A stretch of DNA of 64,000 nt from Sphingomonas sp. KR3-1 (GCF_040049295.1 NZ_JBDZDQ010000003.1:620001-684000), one strand, 5' to 3'. Positions 16,657 to 25,518 are shown, numbered from the stretch's first letter. The notes: generated from the letters alone by a model not told the origin. Program-made: numbers and translations.

Positions 16657-17916
16657 TCAGACAGCCTTCATCACCAGGCTGGCATTGGTGCCGCCAAAGC
16701 CGAACGAGTTGTTCAGCACGGCCTTGACCTTGCGCTCCTTGGCCTTGTGCGGGACGAGATCGACGCCTGCGCAATTCTCGCTCGGATTGTCGAGGTTGAG
16801 CGTCGGCGGCACGATCTGGTCGCGCAGCGCCAGGATGCAGAAGATGCTTTCCACCGCGCCGGCGCCGCCGAGCAGGTGGCCGATCGCCGACTTGGTCGAG
16901 CTCATCGACAAGCCACTGATGGCGTCACCGAAAAGACGACGCACCGCGCCAAGCTCGAGCTCGTCGCCGAGCGGCGTCGAGGTGCCGTGCGCGTTGATAT
17001 AGTCGATGTCCGACAGGTCGAGGCCCGACTTCTTCACCGCCATCTGCATCGAGCGGAACGCGCCCGAGCCCTCGGGATGCGGCGCGGTCACGTGATAGGC
17101 GTCGCCCGACAGGCCATAGCCGACGACTTCGGCATAGATCTTCGCGCCGCGCGCCTTGGCATGCTCATATTCCTCGAGCACGACCACGCCGGCGCCCTCG
17201 CCCATGACGAAGCCGTCACGGTCCTGGTCCCAGGGGCGGCTGGCGCGCCACGGCTCGTCGCGGAAGCCGGTGGAGAGCGCGCGAGCCTGGCCGAAGCCGG
17301 CGATGCCGATCGGGCAGACCGTGCTCTCGGCGCCGCCGGCGAGCATGATGTCGGCATCGTCCATCGCGATCATCCGCGCGGCGTCGCCGATCGAATGCGC
17401 GCCGGTCGAGCAGGCGGTGACCACGGCGTGGTTCGGGCCCATCAGGCCGTATTTGATGCTGACCTGGCCCGAGATCAGGTTGATCAGGCGGCCATGGACG
17501 AAGTGCGGGCTGACGCGCTTCGGGCCCTTTTCGGCGAGCACGAGCGATTCGCTCTCGATGCCCGGCAGGCCGCCGATGCCCGAGCCGATCGAGCAGCCGG
17601 CGCGGAAGCGGGTCGCCTCGTCCATGTTGAGCAGCCCGGCATCCTCGATCGCCTGGCCGGCGGCATCGATGCCGTAGATAATGAACGGATCGACCTGGCG
17701 CTGGACCTTGTGGTCGACGCGCTTGCCGGGATCGAAGCCATATTCATGCTCCGGACCCTTCACTTCGCAGGCATAGTTGCTCTGGAAGTCGGTCGCGTCG
17801 AAGCGCGTGATCGTGCCCGCACCCGACTTGGCTGCGATGATGTTCTTCCAGGCAGTCTCGACATCCGCACCCAGCGGGGTGACGAGGCCAAGGCCGGTTA
17901 CGACTACACGACGCAT
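16657..17916 (-). CDS. fabF: Beta-ketoacyl-ACP synthase II
   Basis: A 419-residue condensing enzyme of fatty acid elongation. The Cys-His-His triad motifs are present: ACSTGAHSIGDAA (nucleophile), NAHGTSTPLGD and SAIGHLLGGAGAVE. The length is normal. It is transcribed with acpP upstream (about 160 nt, with the acpP terminator between them) and touches mltG downstream. Confidence 0.97.
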   Translation of the reverse strand: MRRVVVTGLGLVTPLGADVETAWKNIIAAKSGAGTITRFDATDFQSNYACEVKGPEHEYGFDPGKRVDHKVQRQVDPFIIYGIDAAGQAIEDAGLLNMDEATRFRAGCSIGSGIGGLPGIESESLVLAEKGPKRVSPHFVHGRLINLISGQVSIKYGLMGPNHAVVTACSTGAHSIGDAARMIAMDDADIMLAGGAESTVCPIGIAGFGQARALSTGFRDEPWRASRPWDQDRDGFVMGEGAGVVVLEEYEHAKARGAKIYAEVVGYGLSGDAYHVTAPHPEGSGAFRSMQMAVKKSGLDLSDIDYINAHGTSTPLGDELELGAVRRLFGDAISGLSMSSTKSAIGHLLGGAGAVESIFCILALRDQIVPPTLNLDNPSENCAGVDLVPHKAKERKVKAVLNNSFGFGGTNASLVMKAV

Positions 17917-17981
17917 CCGTCTTCTCCGTCCAACTTCTAAAGCTGCACACGAAGCCCTTGATAAATCAAGGTTTTCGCGGC

Positions 17982-18035
17982 CAAAAACAAAACGGCTCCC
18001 CGCCCAACTCTTTTCGAGCCCGGGACGGGGAGCCG
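17982..18035 (-). terminator. Rho-independent terminator after acpP
   Basis: On the minus strand, a 10-bp stem CGGCTCCCCG/CGGGGAGCCG is followed by TTTTGTTTTTGG, 45 nt past the acpP stop. Partial read-through would set the acpP:fabF ratio. Confidence 0.8.
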
Positions 18036-18079
18036 CTGATTCACGCTCGGCCCATAAGGGCGCGATCGCCCGGAGGCGA

Positions 18080-18328
18080 TCAGCCCTCCTTGTGCTCGGA
18101 GATGTAGGTCACTGCGTCGCCGACGGTGGTGATCTTCTCCGCTGCATCGTCGGGGATCTCGACGCCGAATTCTTCCTCGAACGCCATCACCAGCTCGACG
18201 ATGTCGAGGCTGTCCGCGCCCAGATCATCGATGAAGCTCGCCGTCAACGTAACGTCGTTGGCATCGACACCGAGATGGTCGACGACAAGCGCGGTCACGC
18301 GGGTGGTGATCTCTTCCTGGTTGGCCAT
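18080..18328 (-). CDS. acpP: Acyl carrier protein
   Basis: An 82-residue acidic protein with the phosphopantetheine site [12 protein letters not shown] (attachment Ser at residue 40). It carries growing acyl chains for FabF, FabG and FabD, all encoded nearby. Strong terminator downstream. Confidence 0.97.
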   Translation of the reverse strand: MANQEEITTRVTALVVDHLGVDANDVTLTASFIDDLGADSLDIVELVMAFEEEFGVEIPDDAAEKITTVGDAVTYISEHKEG

Positions 18329-18428
18329 GGTCCCTGTTTTCCTTTGTAGCTAGGGGCTCAATTCGTTGGAACGCACCTAGATCGCACATGGTGCCGTTGC
18401 AAGAGGGTGCGCGCACGGGCGCGCAAGG

Positions 18429-18971
18429 TTACGCTGCCGAGAATTGCCAGGCGCTGTAGCGCACGGTGCTCAGGAACAGAAAATACTTGTTGAGGAGCAT
18501 CGCATTGGCGCGAGTCTGCTTCGCCTCGTCGGTGACCGAGGCGATCACCAGGCCCTGCATCTCGGTGGTGGTGAGCGGACGATTGCGCGCGTCTTCGGGC
18601 AGCGCGTCAAACTGGCTCTCGAGTTCGGCGGTGTCGAAGCCCTGCGCGGTGACCGCCTGCTCGGCGATCGGCTGACCGAGCTTGGCGAGCGTGTAGACCC
18701 GCGCCGCCTCTAGCGCCGCTTCGGACCATTTATTCTCGTCGGCGCATTCCTTGGCGGCGATCGAGATGCCGCTGCCGATCGCGGGATCATAGGTGGGCCG
18801 CGGCGACGGCTCGCCCATGTTGCGGGTGACATCCTTGGCGATCTGGGCGGTGAGCGCGGGCTTGAGCTTGCCGATCACGCAATCGATCGTGGCAAGGTCG
18901 GCAGCCTGGGCGGGAACCGCGAAGGCGGCCGCTGCGAGGGCGGCAAATCCGAAAATACGCATAGACTTCAA
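18429..18971 (-). CDS. Secreted protein of unknown function
   Basis: A 180-residue protein with a clear signal peptide (RIFGFAALAAAAFAVPAQA, cleavage near residue 23). The mature part is helical, with two cysteines (DCVIGKL, KECADENKW) that could form a disulfide. No family was recognised. It lies between acpP and fabG, same orientation. The ATG at 18971 or the one 9 nt later could be the start. Confidence 0.7.
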   Translation of the reverse strand: MKSMRIFGFAALAAAAFAVPAQAADLATIDCVIGKLKPALTAQIAKDVTRNMGEPSPRPTYDPAIGSGISIAAKECADENKWSEAALEAARVYTLAKLGQPIAEQAVTAQGFDTAELESQFDALPEDARNRPLTTTEMQGLVIASVTDEAKQTRANAMLLNKYFLFLSTVRYSAWQFSAA

Positions 18972-18990
18972 ACTCCAGCCCCCTGGACGA

Positions 18991-19731
18991 TCACAGCATC
19001 GCCATCCCGCCGTTCACATGCAAGGTCTGACCGGTGACATAGCCCGCTTCCTTGCTGGCGAGATAGACAACCGCGGCGCCGATATCCTCGCCAGTGCCGA
19101 GATCGCCGGCCGGGATCTTGCCTAGCAGCGCGGCCTTCTGCGCCTCGGGCAGCACGTCGGTCATCGCCGAGCGGATGAAGCCGGGGGCGACACAGTTCAC
19201 CGTCACGCCGCGGCTGCCCAGCTCCTGCGCGACCGCCTTGGACATGCCGACCAGCCCGGCCTTGGACGCGGCATAGTTGGCCTGGCCCGGATTGCCGGTG
19301 GCGCCCACGACCGAGGTGATCGAGATGATGCGGCCGAATCGGGCCTTCATCATCGGCTTGGCGGCGGCGCGGATCAAGCGGAAGGCGGCTTCGAGATTGA
19401 CCGTGATGACCTGGTCCCACTCCTCGTCCTTCATCCGCATGGTGAGGTTGTCGCGAGTGACGCCGGCATTGTTGACGAGGATATCGAGCTTGCCGAGCGC
19501 CTCGACCGCCTGGAGGACGAGCGCATCGACCTGCGCCGCATCGGACAGGTTGCACGGCAGCGCGACATGGTCGCCGCCGAGCTCGGCGTGGAAGGCCTCA
19601 AGCTTCTCGGCGTTGCTGCCCGAGACGGCGAGCCGGGCGCCCTGCGCGGCCAGCGCCTTGGCGATCGCCGAACCGATCCCGCCCGAGGCGCCGGTGACGA
19701 GGGCGGTCATGCCAGTGAGGTCGAACATCAT
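18991..19731 (-). CDS. fabG: 3-oxoacyl-ACP reductase
   Basis: A 246-residue SDR. It has TGASGGIGSAIA (NADP site), NNAGVTRDNL, the catalytic Ser region SITSVVGATGNPGQ, and YAASKAGLVG with the Tyr and Lys. It reduces 3-oxoacyl-ACP in fatty acid synthesis. Two adjacent ATG codons (MM) begin the gene behind GGAG. It is separated from fabD by the GxxExxY cassette. Confidence 0.95.
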   Translation of the reverse strand: MMFDLTGMTALVTGASGGIGSAIAKALAAQGARLAVSGSNAEKLEAFHAELGGDHVALPCNLSDAAQVDALVLQAVEALGKLDILVNNAGVTRDNLTMRMKDEEWDQVITVNLEAAFRLIRAAAKPMMKARFGRIISITSVVGATGNPGQANYAASKAGLVGMSKAVAQELGSRGVTVNCVAPGFIRSAMTDVLPEAQKAALLGKIPAGDLGTGEDIGAAVVYLASKEAGYVTGQTLHVNGGMAML

Positions 19732-19750
19732 AATCTCCAGAAGAAAGAAG

Positions 19751-20174
19751 TTATTGGTTCACGGGGAGGCGCGGAGACGCGGAGGGGGAATAGTCGTTCA
19801 CGATTCGCCTAAGACCCTCCTTCAGCGTCGCGCCGCCGAAGTTGATCAGCAGCCCTACGGGCCGTTTGGTCAGACGCAAATAGGTGAGAAGCTGTTTTTG
19901 CATGCGCGGCGGTCAGCCGTTCGACGGACTTGATCTCAACCAGCAAGCGCTCTTCCACGAGCAGATCAATACGGAACGCAGCCTCGAACCGAAGGTCATC
20001 GAACTCGATATCGATCGGCCGCTGGCGCGCTACCACGTACCCCATGGCAGCCAGCTTGCTGGCAAGGATTGCCTCGTAGACGCTCTCAAGAAGGCCAGGC
20101 CCAAGCTCGCGATGCAGTCGCAACGCCACATCGACGACGTCGCCACTGATCTGCTCGATATCCTTAGGCTCCAT
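19751..20174 (-). pseudogene. Frameshifted GxxExxY-family (PD-(D/E)XK-like) gene
   Basis: The 5' part encodes the family pattern HRELGPGLLESVYE (the GxxExxY motif) and FRIDLLVEERLLVEIKSVE (nuclease-like core). At an A5 run (minus-strand codons for AHAK, plus positions 19895-19899) the frame slips, giving a 121-residue product ending at 19809. Removing one A restores QLLTYLRLTKRPVGLLINFG and a stop at 19751, giving the normal family ending. It is either a real frameshift or a homopolymer read error. Terminal repeats flank the gene on both sides. Confidence 0.75.
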
Positions 20175-20203
20175 CTCCGCGCCTCCGCGTCTCCGCGTGA
20201 ACC
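19756..20203. mobile_element. GxxExxY cassette with inverted ends
   Basis: The left end is GGTTCACGGGGAGGCGCGG and the right end reads inward as GGTTCACGCGGAGACGCGG, enclosing the GxxExxY gene. The same ends bound the non-coding elements at 3094 and 7411. No transposase is present. Mobility is inferred only from the dispersed copies. Confidence 0.45.
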
Positions 20204-20228
20204 TCTCTCTTTCTTCTATTGCGCCAAT

Positions 20229-21164
20229 TTACAGGCTCTTCGCCAGCGCCTCGATGTCTTCCATCGTCACCACGCTCACCGGCGCGGCGTCGGGGGTGAT
20301 GCGCTTGACCATGCCGCCGAGGACCTTGCCGCCGAGCTCGACATAGTCGGTGACGCCCGCCGCGAACATCGCCAGCACCGATTCGCGCCAGCGGACCATG
20401 CCGGTGATCTGCTCGACGAGGAGCTTGGCGATCGTGTCGGGGTCGGCGACCGGAGCGGCGGTGACGTTGGCATAGACCGGCACGAGCGGCGCCTGGATCG
20501 AAACCGCCGCGAGCGCCTCTGCCATCGCATCGGCGGCGGGCTGCATCAGCGAGCAGTGGAAGGGCGCGGAAACCGGCAGGAGCAGCGCACGCTTGGCGCC
20601 CATCTCCTTGGCGAGCGGCAGCGCGCGCTCGACAGCCTCGCGGTGGCCCGAGATCACCACCTGCGAGGGATCGTTGTCGTTGGCGACGGTGCAGACCTGG
20701 CCCTCGGCCGCGGCGTCGGCGATCGCCTGGGCCTTTTCGCGATCGGCGCCGAGGATCGCGGCCATCGCGCCGACGCCGACCGGCACCGCCGCCTGCATGG
20801 CGTCCCCGCGCGTGCGCAGCAGCCGGGCGGTGGTGGCGAGGTCGAAGGCGCCGGCGGCGCACAGCGCGGTATATTCGCCGAGCGAATGTCCCGCGACGAA
20901 ATCGGCCTTGTCGGCGAGGTGGATGCCGCCTTCCTTCTCGAGCACGCGGAGCACAGCGATGGCATTGGCCATGATCGCCGGCTGAGCATTGGCGGTGAGC
21001 GTGAGTTGGTCCTCGGGGCCCTCGCTCATCAGCTGGAAGAGCTTCTGGCCGAGTGCCTCATCGACTTCCTGGAAGACTTCGCGCGCGGTCGCGCTCGCAT
21101 CGGCAAGGGCCTTGCCCATGCCGACGGCCTGGCTGCCCTGGCCGGGGAAGATGAAGGCGCGCAT
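20229..21164 (-). CDS. fabD: Malonyl-CoA:ACP transacylase
   Basis: A 311-residue protein of normal length: FIFPGQGSQAVGMGKAL at the N-terminus, the nucleophile elbow VAGHSLGEYTALCAAGAF, and SAPFHCSLMQPA with the catalytic His. It loads malonate onto AcpP. The start at MRAFIFPGQG was chosen over an upstream extension of 55 low-complexity residues; GGAG precedes it. Confidence 0.96.
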   Translation of the reverse strand: MRAFIFPGQGSQAVGMGKALADASATAREVFQEVDEALGQKLFQLMSEGPEDQLTLTANAQPAIMANAIAVLRVLEKEGGIHLADKADFVAGHSLGEYTALCAAGAFDLATTARLLRTRGDAMQAAVPVGVGAMAAILGADREKAQAIADAAAEGQVCTVANDNDPSQVVISGHREAVERALPLAKEMGAKRALLLPVSAPFHCSLMQPAADAMAEALAAVSIQAPLVPVYANVTAAPVADPDTIAKLLVEQITGMVRWRESVLAMFAAGVTDYVELGGKVLGGMVKRITPDAAPVSVVTMEDIEALAKSL

Positions 21165-21382
21165 TTTTTCTCTCCTGGTCAGCGGCGTACGTTGGGGCCG
21201 CGCGTTAGGCCCGCGCCCTGCCGCGCGCAACCCCGGGGCCCCGGAACCTGAACGCCCGGGACAGGTTTGCGAAACATTGCGACCATTTCGCAATTGCCGA
21301 GACACACCCCTGCGACACGGCATCCCCACATAGAGATCAACGCCGGAGCAACCCGGCGCCAGAATAAAAGAGGAGTGAAGCC

Positions 21383-21694
21383 ATGAAGAAGTTCATTCTC
21401 GCCGCGACGGTCGCATCGCTGGTCGCCACCCCGGTGCTCGCCGCAGCACCGCAGCACCACGGCCAGCAGACCCGGGTCGTGGTCAAGCAGCAGCCGAGCT
21501 ATCGCAGCTGGCACAAGGGCGACCGCTTCGACAGCCGCTATGCCCGCAACTATCGCCAGATCGATTATCGCAAGTATCGCGGCCTGCGGGCCCCGCCGCG
21601 CGGCTATCGCTATGTCCAGTCGGGCAATGACGCGGTGCTGGTCGGCATCACCTCGGGCGTGATCGCGGCAGTGATCGCCAACGCGATCCGCTAA
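21383..21694 (+). CDS. RcnB-family periplasmic protein
   Basis: A 103-residue protein with a signal peptide (KKFILAATVASLVATPVLAAA). The mature part shows the RcnB pattern: WHKGDRFDSRY, then DYRKYRGLRAPPRGYRYVQSGNDAVLVGITSGVI. Family members are periplasmic; E. coli RcnB affects nickel/cobalt handling, and most relatives are untested. AGAGGAGTG precedes the ATG, and a terminator follows at 21726. Confidence 0.85.
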   Translation: MKKFILAATVASLVATPVLAAAPQHHGQQTRVVVKQQPSYRSWHKGDRFDSRYARNYRQIDYRKYRGLRAPPRGYRYVQSGNDAVLVGITSGVIAAVIANAIR

Positions 21695-21725
21695 ATCTCG
21701 CCTGACATCGCCCCCAGCGGGCACG

Positions 21726-21753
21726 AAACGGCAGGGCCATGCCCTGCCGTTTT
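21726..21753 (+). terminator. Rho-independent terminator after the RcnB-family gene
   Basis: AAACGGCAGGGC...GCCCTGCCGTTTT lies 32 nt past the stop. A/T on both sides makes it possibly bidirectional. Confidence 0.85.
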
Positions 21754-21834
21754 ACGTATCGGCAAAGAATCCGACTCCTCGTTTCGGCCGCGTTAGTGTT
21801 ATGGTTAACGCAATCGACTGGAGGAGTGTGCAGG

Positions 21835-22806
21835 ATGTTCCGGGCAGCCCTTACGGCCCTTGCGCTGACGATTCTGATGCCCCTCGCGGCACATGCGGGC
21901 GACCGCGACGATGGCGGCCTTGCGCCCGATTTCGAAGGCCAGGTCGCCTATTTCGGCAATTATACCGGCAAGACCTCGGTCACCGCCGACCAGCGTCGGC
22001 GCGACCAGGGCCCCTGCCCCTATCAGGACCAGCGCTGCTACCAGCAGGTCGTCGGCGGCGGCGTGAAGGTGGTGCTGACCTTCGACGGCGAGCATGTGAC
22101 CGGCTTCTATTACTCGGTCGGCGGGTTCGAGGGGCCGAACGGCCTGCGCGAAGGCACGCTGATCGGGCGCCGCACGCCCGTAGGCTGCGAGCTCTACGAG
22201 GCCGACGGCACGATGTGGCAGGCGACGACCTGCGGCTCGAAGGGCTTCCAGGGCCAGATCGTCTCGGTGCGCGGCATCCCGAAACAGTCCGAAGTGAGCT
22301 TCTCCACCGTCGGCATGTATCTGCGCGACACCGGCTGGATCACCAAGCTGGGCGAGGACGAGGCGCGGCGCGACCGGCGGATCAACTGGCTCTCCCAGCG
22401 GATCGACGGCCCCGGCACGCCCGAGGCCCGCTTCCGCGCCGGCATCGAGCTCGACAGCTATTCGCGCCACTTCCGCGGCATCGACATGGGCCGCGTCGGC
22501 GAGCCGGTGCAATCGGGCAAGCGCAGGAAGAACCGCGACTGGTACCTCGACAGCAGCTATGCCCGGCCCGACGGCAGCACCGGCAATATCCGCGGCGTGA
22601 TGTTCAACGACCGGCTGCGCTGCATCGCCTGGGACGAGGAAGCCTGCGGGCCGATCCACCCGCCCGCGGACTTCCCCAAGCCGCGCGTAGACGATGACGG
22701 CGGCTGGCTCTCGCGCAGCCCGGCGCCGATCGTGCCCGGCAACGACCCGCCCCGCCCGCAGCCGCGCCCGCGCGGGAATGGCAGCGGGAACGGGGATCGG
22801 TACTAA
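21835..22806 (+). CDS. Secreted protein of unknown function
   Basis: A 323-residue protein with a signal peptide (MFRAALTALALTILMPLAAHA). The mature protein has four N-terminal-half cysteines in CPYQDQRC and GCELYEADG/TTCGSKGF contexts, suggesting disulfides, and ends in a Pro/Arg/Gly-rich tail. No family was recognised. GGAGGAG lies 8 nt before the ATG. It is followed closely by the alpha/beta hydrolase and may be co-transcribed with it. Confidence 0.7.
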   Translation: MFRAALTALALTILMPLAAHAGDRDDGGLAPDFEGQVAYFGNYTGKTSVTADQRRRDQGPCPYQDQRCYQQVVGGGVKVVLTFDGEHVTGFYYSVGGFEGPNGLREGTLIGRRTPVGCELYEADGTMWQATTCGSKGFQGQIVSVRGIPKQSEVSFSTVGMYLRDTGWITKLGEDEARRDRRINWLSQRIDGPGTPEARFRAGIELDSYSRHFRGIDMGRVGEPVQSGKRRKNRDWYLDSSYARPDGSTGNIRGVMFNDRLRCIAWDEEACGPIHPPADFPKPRVDDDGGWLSRSPAPIVPGNDPPRPQPRPRGNGSGNGDRY

Positions 22807-22838
22807 GTTCCCGAAAAACGAGCACCAAGACCAATATC

Positions 22839-23900
22839 ATGGCTCCCCATAGGTCCCTGGCCGCGCTTGCCGCTCTTCTCCTGGCGACCATCTCGGCAAG
22901 CAACGTCGCTGTTGCGGCGCCGGCCCCACCTGGACCGCAGACAAACACCGAGGAAGTACGCATCCCCTCCGAACCGGGCGTGGTCCTGGCGGGAACCCTG
23001 CACTTGCCGGCGCGGAAAGGCCCGTACTCCATTCTCATCCTGCAAACCGGCTCGGGCCTGCAGAAGCGCGGCTCCTACCTCTCGCTGCAGCAGCGGCTGA
23101 ACGATGCGGGGATCGCCACGATCGATTTCGACAAGCGTGGCACCGGCCAGTCGACCGGCATTTTCACCGACACGATGCAGGATATGGAAGCCGATCTCGC
23201 CGCCACGATCAAATGGCTGCGCATGCGCGGGGACATCGATGGCAAGCGGATCGCGATCCTCGGCCATAGCCAGGGCGCCGCCGCCGCGCCGATCGTCGCC
23301 GACCGTGACGGCGGGCTGGCAGCGATCGTCTTCCTCGCAGGGCCGGTCGGAGAAAGCGGGACAATATTCCTCGACTTCATGCGCGACCATCTGGTCGAGA
23401 GCGGACACTCCGCGGACGCCACCAATCGGGTTGTGTCGGCAACCCGCGCCTGGATGGAGGCGCGCCGCCATGGAGCGCCGGGCACGGAAATTGCGCAAGG
23501 GCGCCGCGCTGTGGTCTCGGCATTCGTGCGGGCAGGTTTCGACCCGAATGCCGCCGAAGCCACGACCAAGACGATCGATACCGCGCAGGTCCTGTCGATG
23601 TACGAAGCCGCGACCGGGCCGGCATTGAAGCGTCTGCGCATCCCGGTTCTCGCCGTGCTTGCCGGCCGCGACCAATCGCCCGACGCCAACGCCGCAGCGG
23701 CGACGGCGGCGCTGGCGGAGAATCCCGACGCACTGGTGGTCCAGGTGCCTGGAGCCGGGCACCTCTTCGTCTATCGCCCGGCCGATGCGCCGCCCAATGT
23801 CACCCCGCCCGGCGGACGCTGGCTGTTCCCCGAGACCCTCATCGCGCATTGGCTCATCGAGCGGCTCGCGCCCGACGGCGGGAATGGCGCGCAGCGCTGA
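22839..23900 (+). CDS. Secreted alpha/beta hydrolase
   Basis: A 353-residue protein with an N-terminal signal peptide (LAALAALLLATISASNVAVAAP). The fold markers are LILQTGSGLQKRGSY, DFDKRGTGQS and the nucleophile elbow LGHSQGAAAA (Ser144). The acid in LAGRDQSPD and the His in VPGAGHLFVY complete the triad. It resembles peptidase S9/dienelactone-hydrolase-like hydrolases; the substrate is unknown. Confidence 0.85.
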   Translation: MAPHRSLAALAALLLATISASNVAVAAPAPPGPQTNTEEVRIPSEPGVVLAGTLHLPARKGPYSILILQTGSGLQKRGSYLSLQQRLNDAGIATIDFDKRGTGQSTGIFTDTMQDMEADLAATIKWLRMRGDIDGKRIAILGHSQGAAAAPIVADRDGGLAAIVFLAGPVGESGTIFLDFMRDHLVESGHSADATNRVVSATRAWMEARRHGAPGTEIAQGRRAVVSAFVRAGFDPNAAEATTKTIDTAQVLSMYEAATGPALKRLRIPVLAVLAGRDQSPDANAAAATAALAENPDALVVQVPGAGHLFVYRPADAPPNVTPPGGRWLFPETLIAHWLIERLAPDGGNGAQR

Positions 23901-23973
23901 GGCCTCCCGCTCGCGAGCGCGGTGTTTGCAGGTTGCCTTCGCCCCCTACCTCCGCTAAGGGCGCGCCTTCGTT

Positions 23974-23997
23974 CGAGTGGGAAGCGATTCCCGCTCG
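23974..23997 (+). promoter_or_regulatory. Hairpin in the leader of the rpsF operon
   Basis: CGAGTGGGAA-GCGA-TTCCCGCTCG forms a 10-bp stem (one G-T pair) 84 nt before rpsF. Leaders of rpsF operons often bind S6:S18 for feedback control; whether this stem does so cannot be told from sequence. Confidence 0.35.
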
Positions 23998-24081
23998 TGC
24001 GGATCAATGACTGAGACGACAGCCGGAGGGGCGTTGCACATGGGGTGCGCGTCAGCGATCGGCCAACATGGAAGAGAACGC

Positions 24082-24480
24082 ATGGCTCTGTACGAGCACG
24101 TGTTCCTTGCGCGCCAGGATCTGGCACAGGCGCAAGTGGACGCACTGGCGGAAGCCGCCACCAAGATCATCGAGGACAACAACGGCAAGGTCGTGAAGAC
24201 CGAGACCTGGGGTCTTCGTTCGCTCGCCTATCGCATCGCTAAGAACCGCAAGGCGCATTACGTGATGCTCGAGATCGATGCCCCCGCGGGTGTCGTCGCC
24301 GAGCTCGAGCGCCAGACGCAGATCAACGAAGACGTGATCCGCTACATGACCGTCAAGGTTGACGCGCATGAGCAGGGTCCGTCGGTGATCATGCGCAAGG
24401 GCGCCGACCGCGAGCGCGGCCGTGGCAACCGTCGCGATCGCGACGATGCCGGCGGCAACACCGGTTTCGGCGGCGAATAA
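24082..24480 (+). CDS. rpsF: 30S ribosomal protein S6
   Basis: A 132-residue protein: [43 protein letters not shown] and [17 protein letters not shown] are S6 signatures. An Arg/Gly/Asp-rich tail extends the C-terminus. It is first in the rpsF-rpsR-rplI operon. The start was placed at MALYEH; an upstream frame adds 35 unrelated residues. Confidence 0.97.
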   Translation: MALYEHVFLARQDLAQAQVDALAEAATKIIEDNNGKVVKTETWGLRSLAYRIAKNRKAHYVMLEIDAPAGVVAELERQTQINEDVIRYMTVKVDAHEQGPSVIMRKGADRERGRGNRRDRDDAGGNTGFGGE

Positions 24481-24494
24481 GGGAGATTTGAACC

Positions 24495-24719
24495 ATGGCA
24501 CGCCCGTTTTTCCGCCGTCGCAAGAGCTGCCCCTTCTCCGCGAAGGACGCGCCCCGGATCGACTATAAGGACGTCCGTCTGCTCCAGGGCTTCGTGTCCG
24601 AGCGCGGCAAGATCGTCCCGTCGCGCATCACTTCGGTGAGCGCCAAGAAGCAGCGCGAGCTGGCCCAGGCCATCAAGCGCGCCCGTCACCTGGGCCTGCT
24701 GCCCTACATCGTTAAGTAA
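24495..24719 (+). CDS. rpsR: 30S ribosomal protein S18
   Basis: A 74-residue basic protein: [32 protein letters not shown] and [13 protein letters not shown] are diagnostic. It pairs with S6 on the 30S platform. It lies 14 nt after rpsF, with GGGAGATT before the ATG. Confidence 0.98.
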   Translation: MARPFFRRRKSCPFSAKDAPRIDYKDVRLLQGFVSERGKIVPSRITSVSAKKQRELAQAIKRARHLGLLPYIVK

Positions 24720-24733
24720 GGGAGGCTCGACCC

Positions 24734-25345
24734 ATGGAAGTCATTCTGCTGGAGCGCGTCGAGAAGCTCGGCCACATCGGCGACGTGGTGAAGGTCAAGG
24801 ACGGGTTCGCCCGTAACTACCTGCTCCCGAACAAGAAGGCGCTTCGCTCGAACGCCGCCAATCGCAAGGTCTTCGAGGCCAACCGCGCGCGCATCGAAGC
24901 CGACAACGCTTCGCGCCGCTCGGACGCCGAGAAGGAAGCCGGCACGTTCAACGACGTGACCGTCACCCTGATCCGCCAGGCCTCGAACGTCGGCCATCTG
25001 TACGGCTCGGTCGCAGTGCGCGATCTGGTCGACGCGCTGGTCGCCGACGGCCACAAGGTCAACAAGGCGCAGATCGTCCTCGACAAGCCGATCAAGGCGA
25101 TCGGCGTGTACGAAGTCCGCGTCGCGCTTCACCCCGAAGTGGCGGTGACCATCAAGGTCAACGTCGCTCGCTCGCCGGAAGAGGCCGAGATGCAGTCGCA
25201 GGGCGTCGACGTGATGAGCGCGATGTTCGAGAAGGACGAGACCGGCTTCGTCGAGGATTACGATCCCAACGCCGAGCCGGGCGCGACCGCCGAAACGCGT
25301 GAGGAGGCTCCGGCCGCCGACGCAGGCGAGACCGACGAGGGCTGA
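24734..25345 (+). CDS. rplI: 50S ribosomal protein L9
   Basis: A 203-residue protein. MEVILLERVEKLGHIGDVVKV and DGFARNYLLPNKKA define the N-terminal RNA-binding domain, followed by the connecting helix and a C-terminal domain. It is about 50 residues longer than the common form because of an acidic tail (DPNAEPGATAETREEAPAADAG), as in other alphaproteobacteria. Confidence 0.97.
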   Translation: MEVILLERVEKLGHIGDVVKVKDGFARNYLLPNKKALRSNAANRKVFEANRARIEADNASRRSDAEKEAGTFNDVTVTLIRQASNVGHLYGSVAVRDLVDALVADGHKVNKAQIVLDKPIKAIGVYEVRVALHPEVAVTIKVNVARSPEEAEMQSQGVDVMSAMFEKDETGFVEDYDPNAEPGATAETREEAPAADAGETDEG

Positions 25346-25370
25346 TCGCCCTTTCGCGTTCGAAGACAGA

Positions 25371-25406
25371 AAAGGGCCGGCGGAGCGATCCGCCGGCCTT
25401 TTTTGC
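25371..25406 (+). terminator. Rho-independent terminator after rplI
   Basis: GGCCGGCGG with CCGCCGGCC, followed by TTTTTT, 29 nt past the rplI stop. Confidence 0.9.
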
Positions 25407-25458
25407 TGTGCGTATTACCGCATTTCGGTGTGCGAATTACTGGGCCCGGCAAGAAAAA

Positions 25459-25487
25459 GGGGGCGGCATCAACTAATGCCCGCCCCC
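25459..25487 (-). terminator. Rho-independent terminator of a short minus-strand transcript
   Basis: On the minus strand, GGGGGCGGGCAT...ATGCCGCCCCC is followed by CTTTTTCTTG. It points away from any annotated gene and ends a transcript entering from about 25600. Confidence 0.65.
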
Positions 25488-25518
25488 ATCTGCGACCCGA
25501 GAGGTGAAAATACGCGCG

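Noticed and set aside
15639..16774. Alternative frame across the mltG/fabF junction as a separate small gene
   Set aside because: It is an Arg-rich shadow; the MltG helix and the FabF C-terminus account for both strands' coding there.
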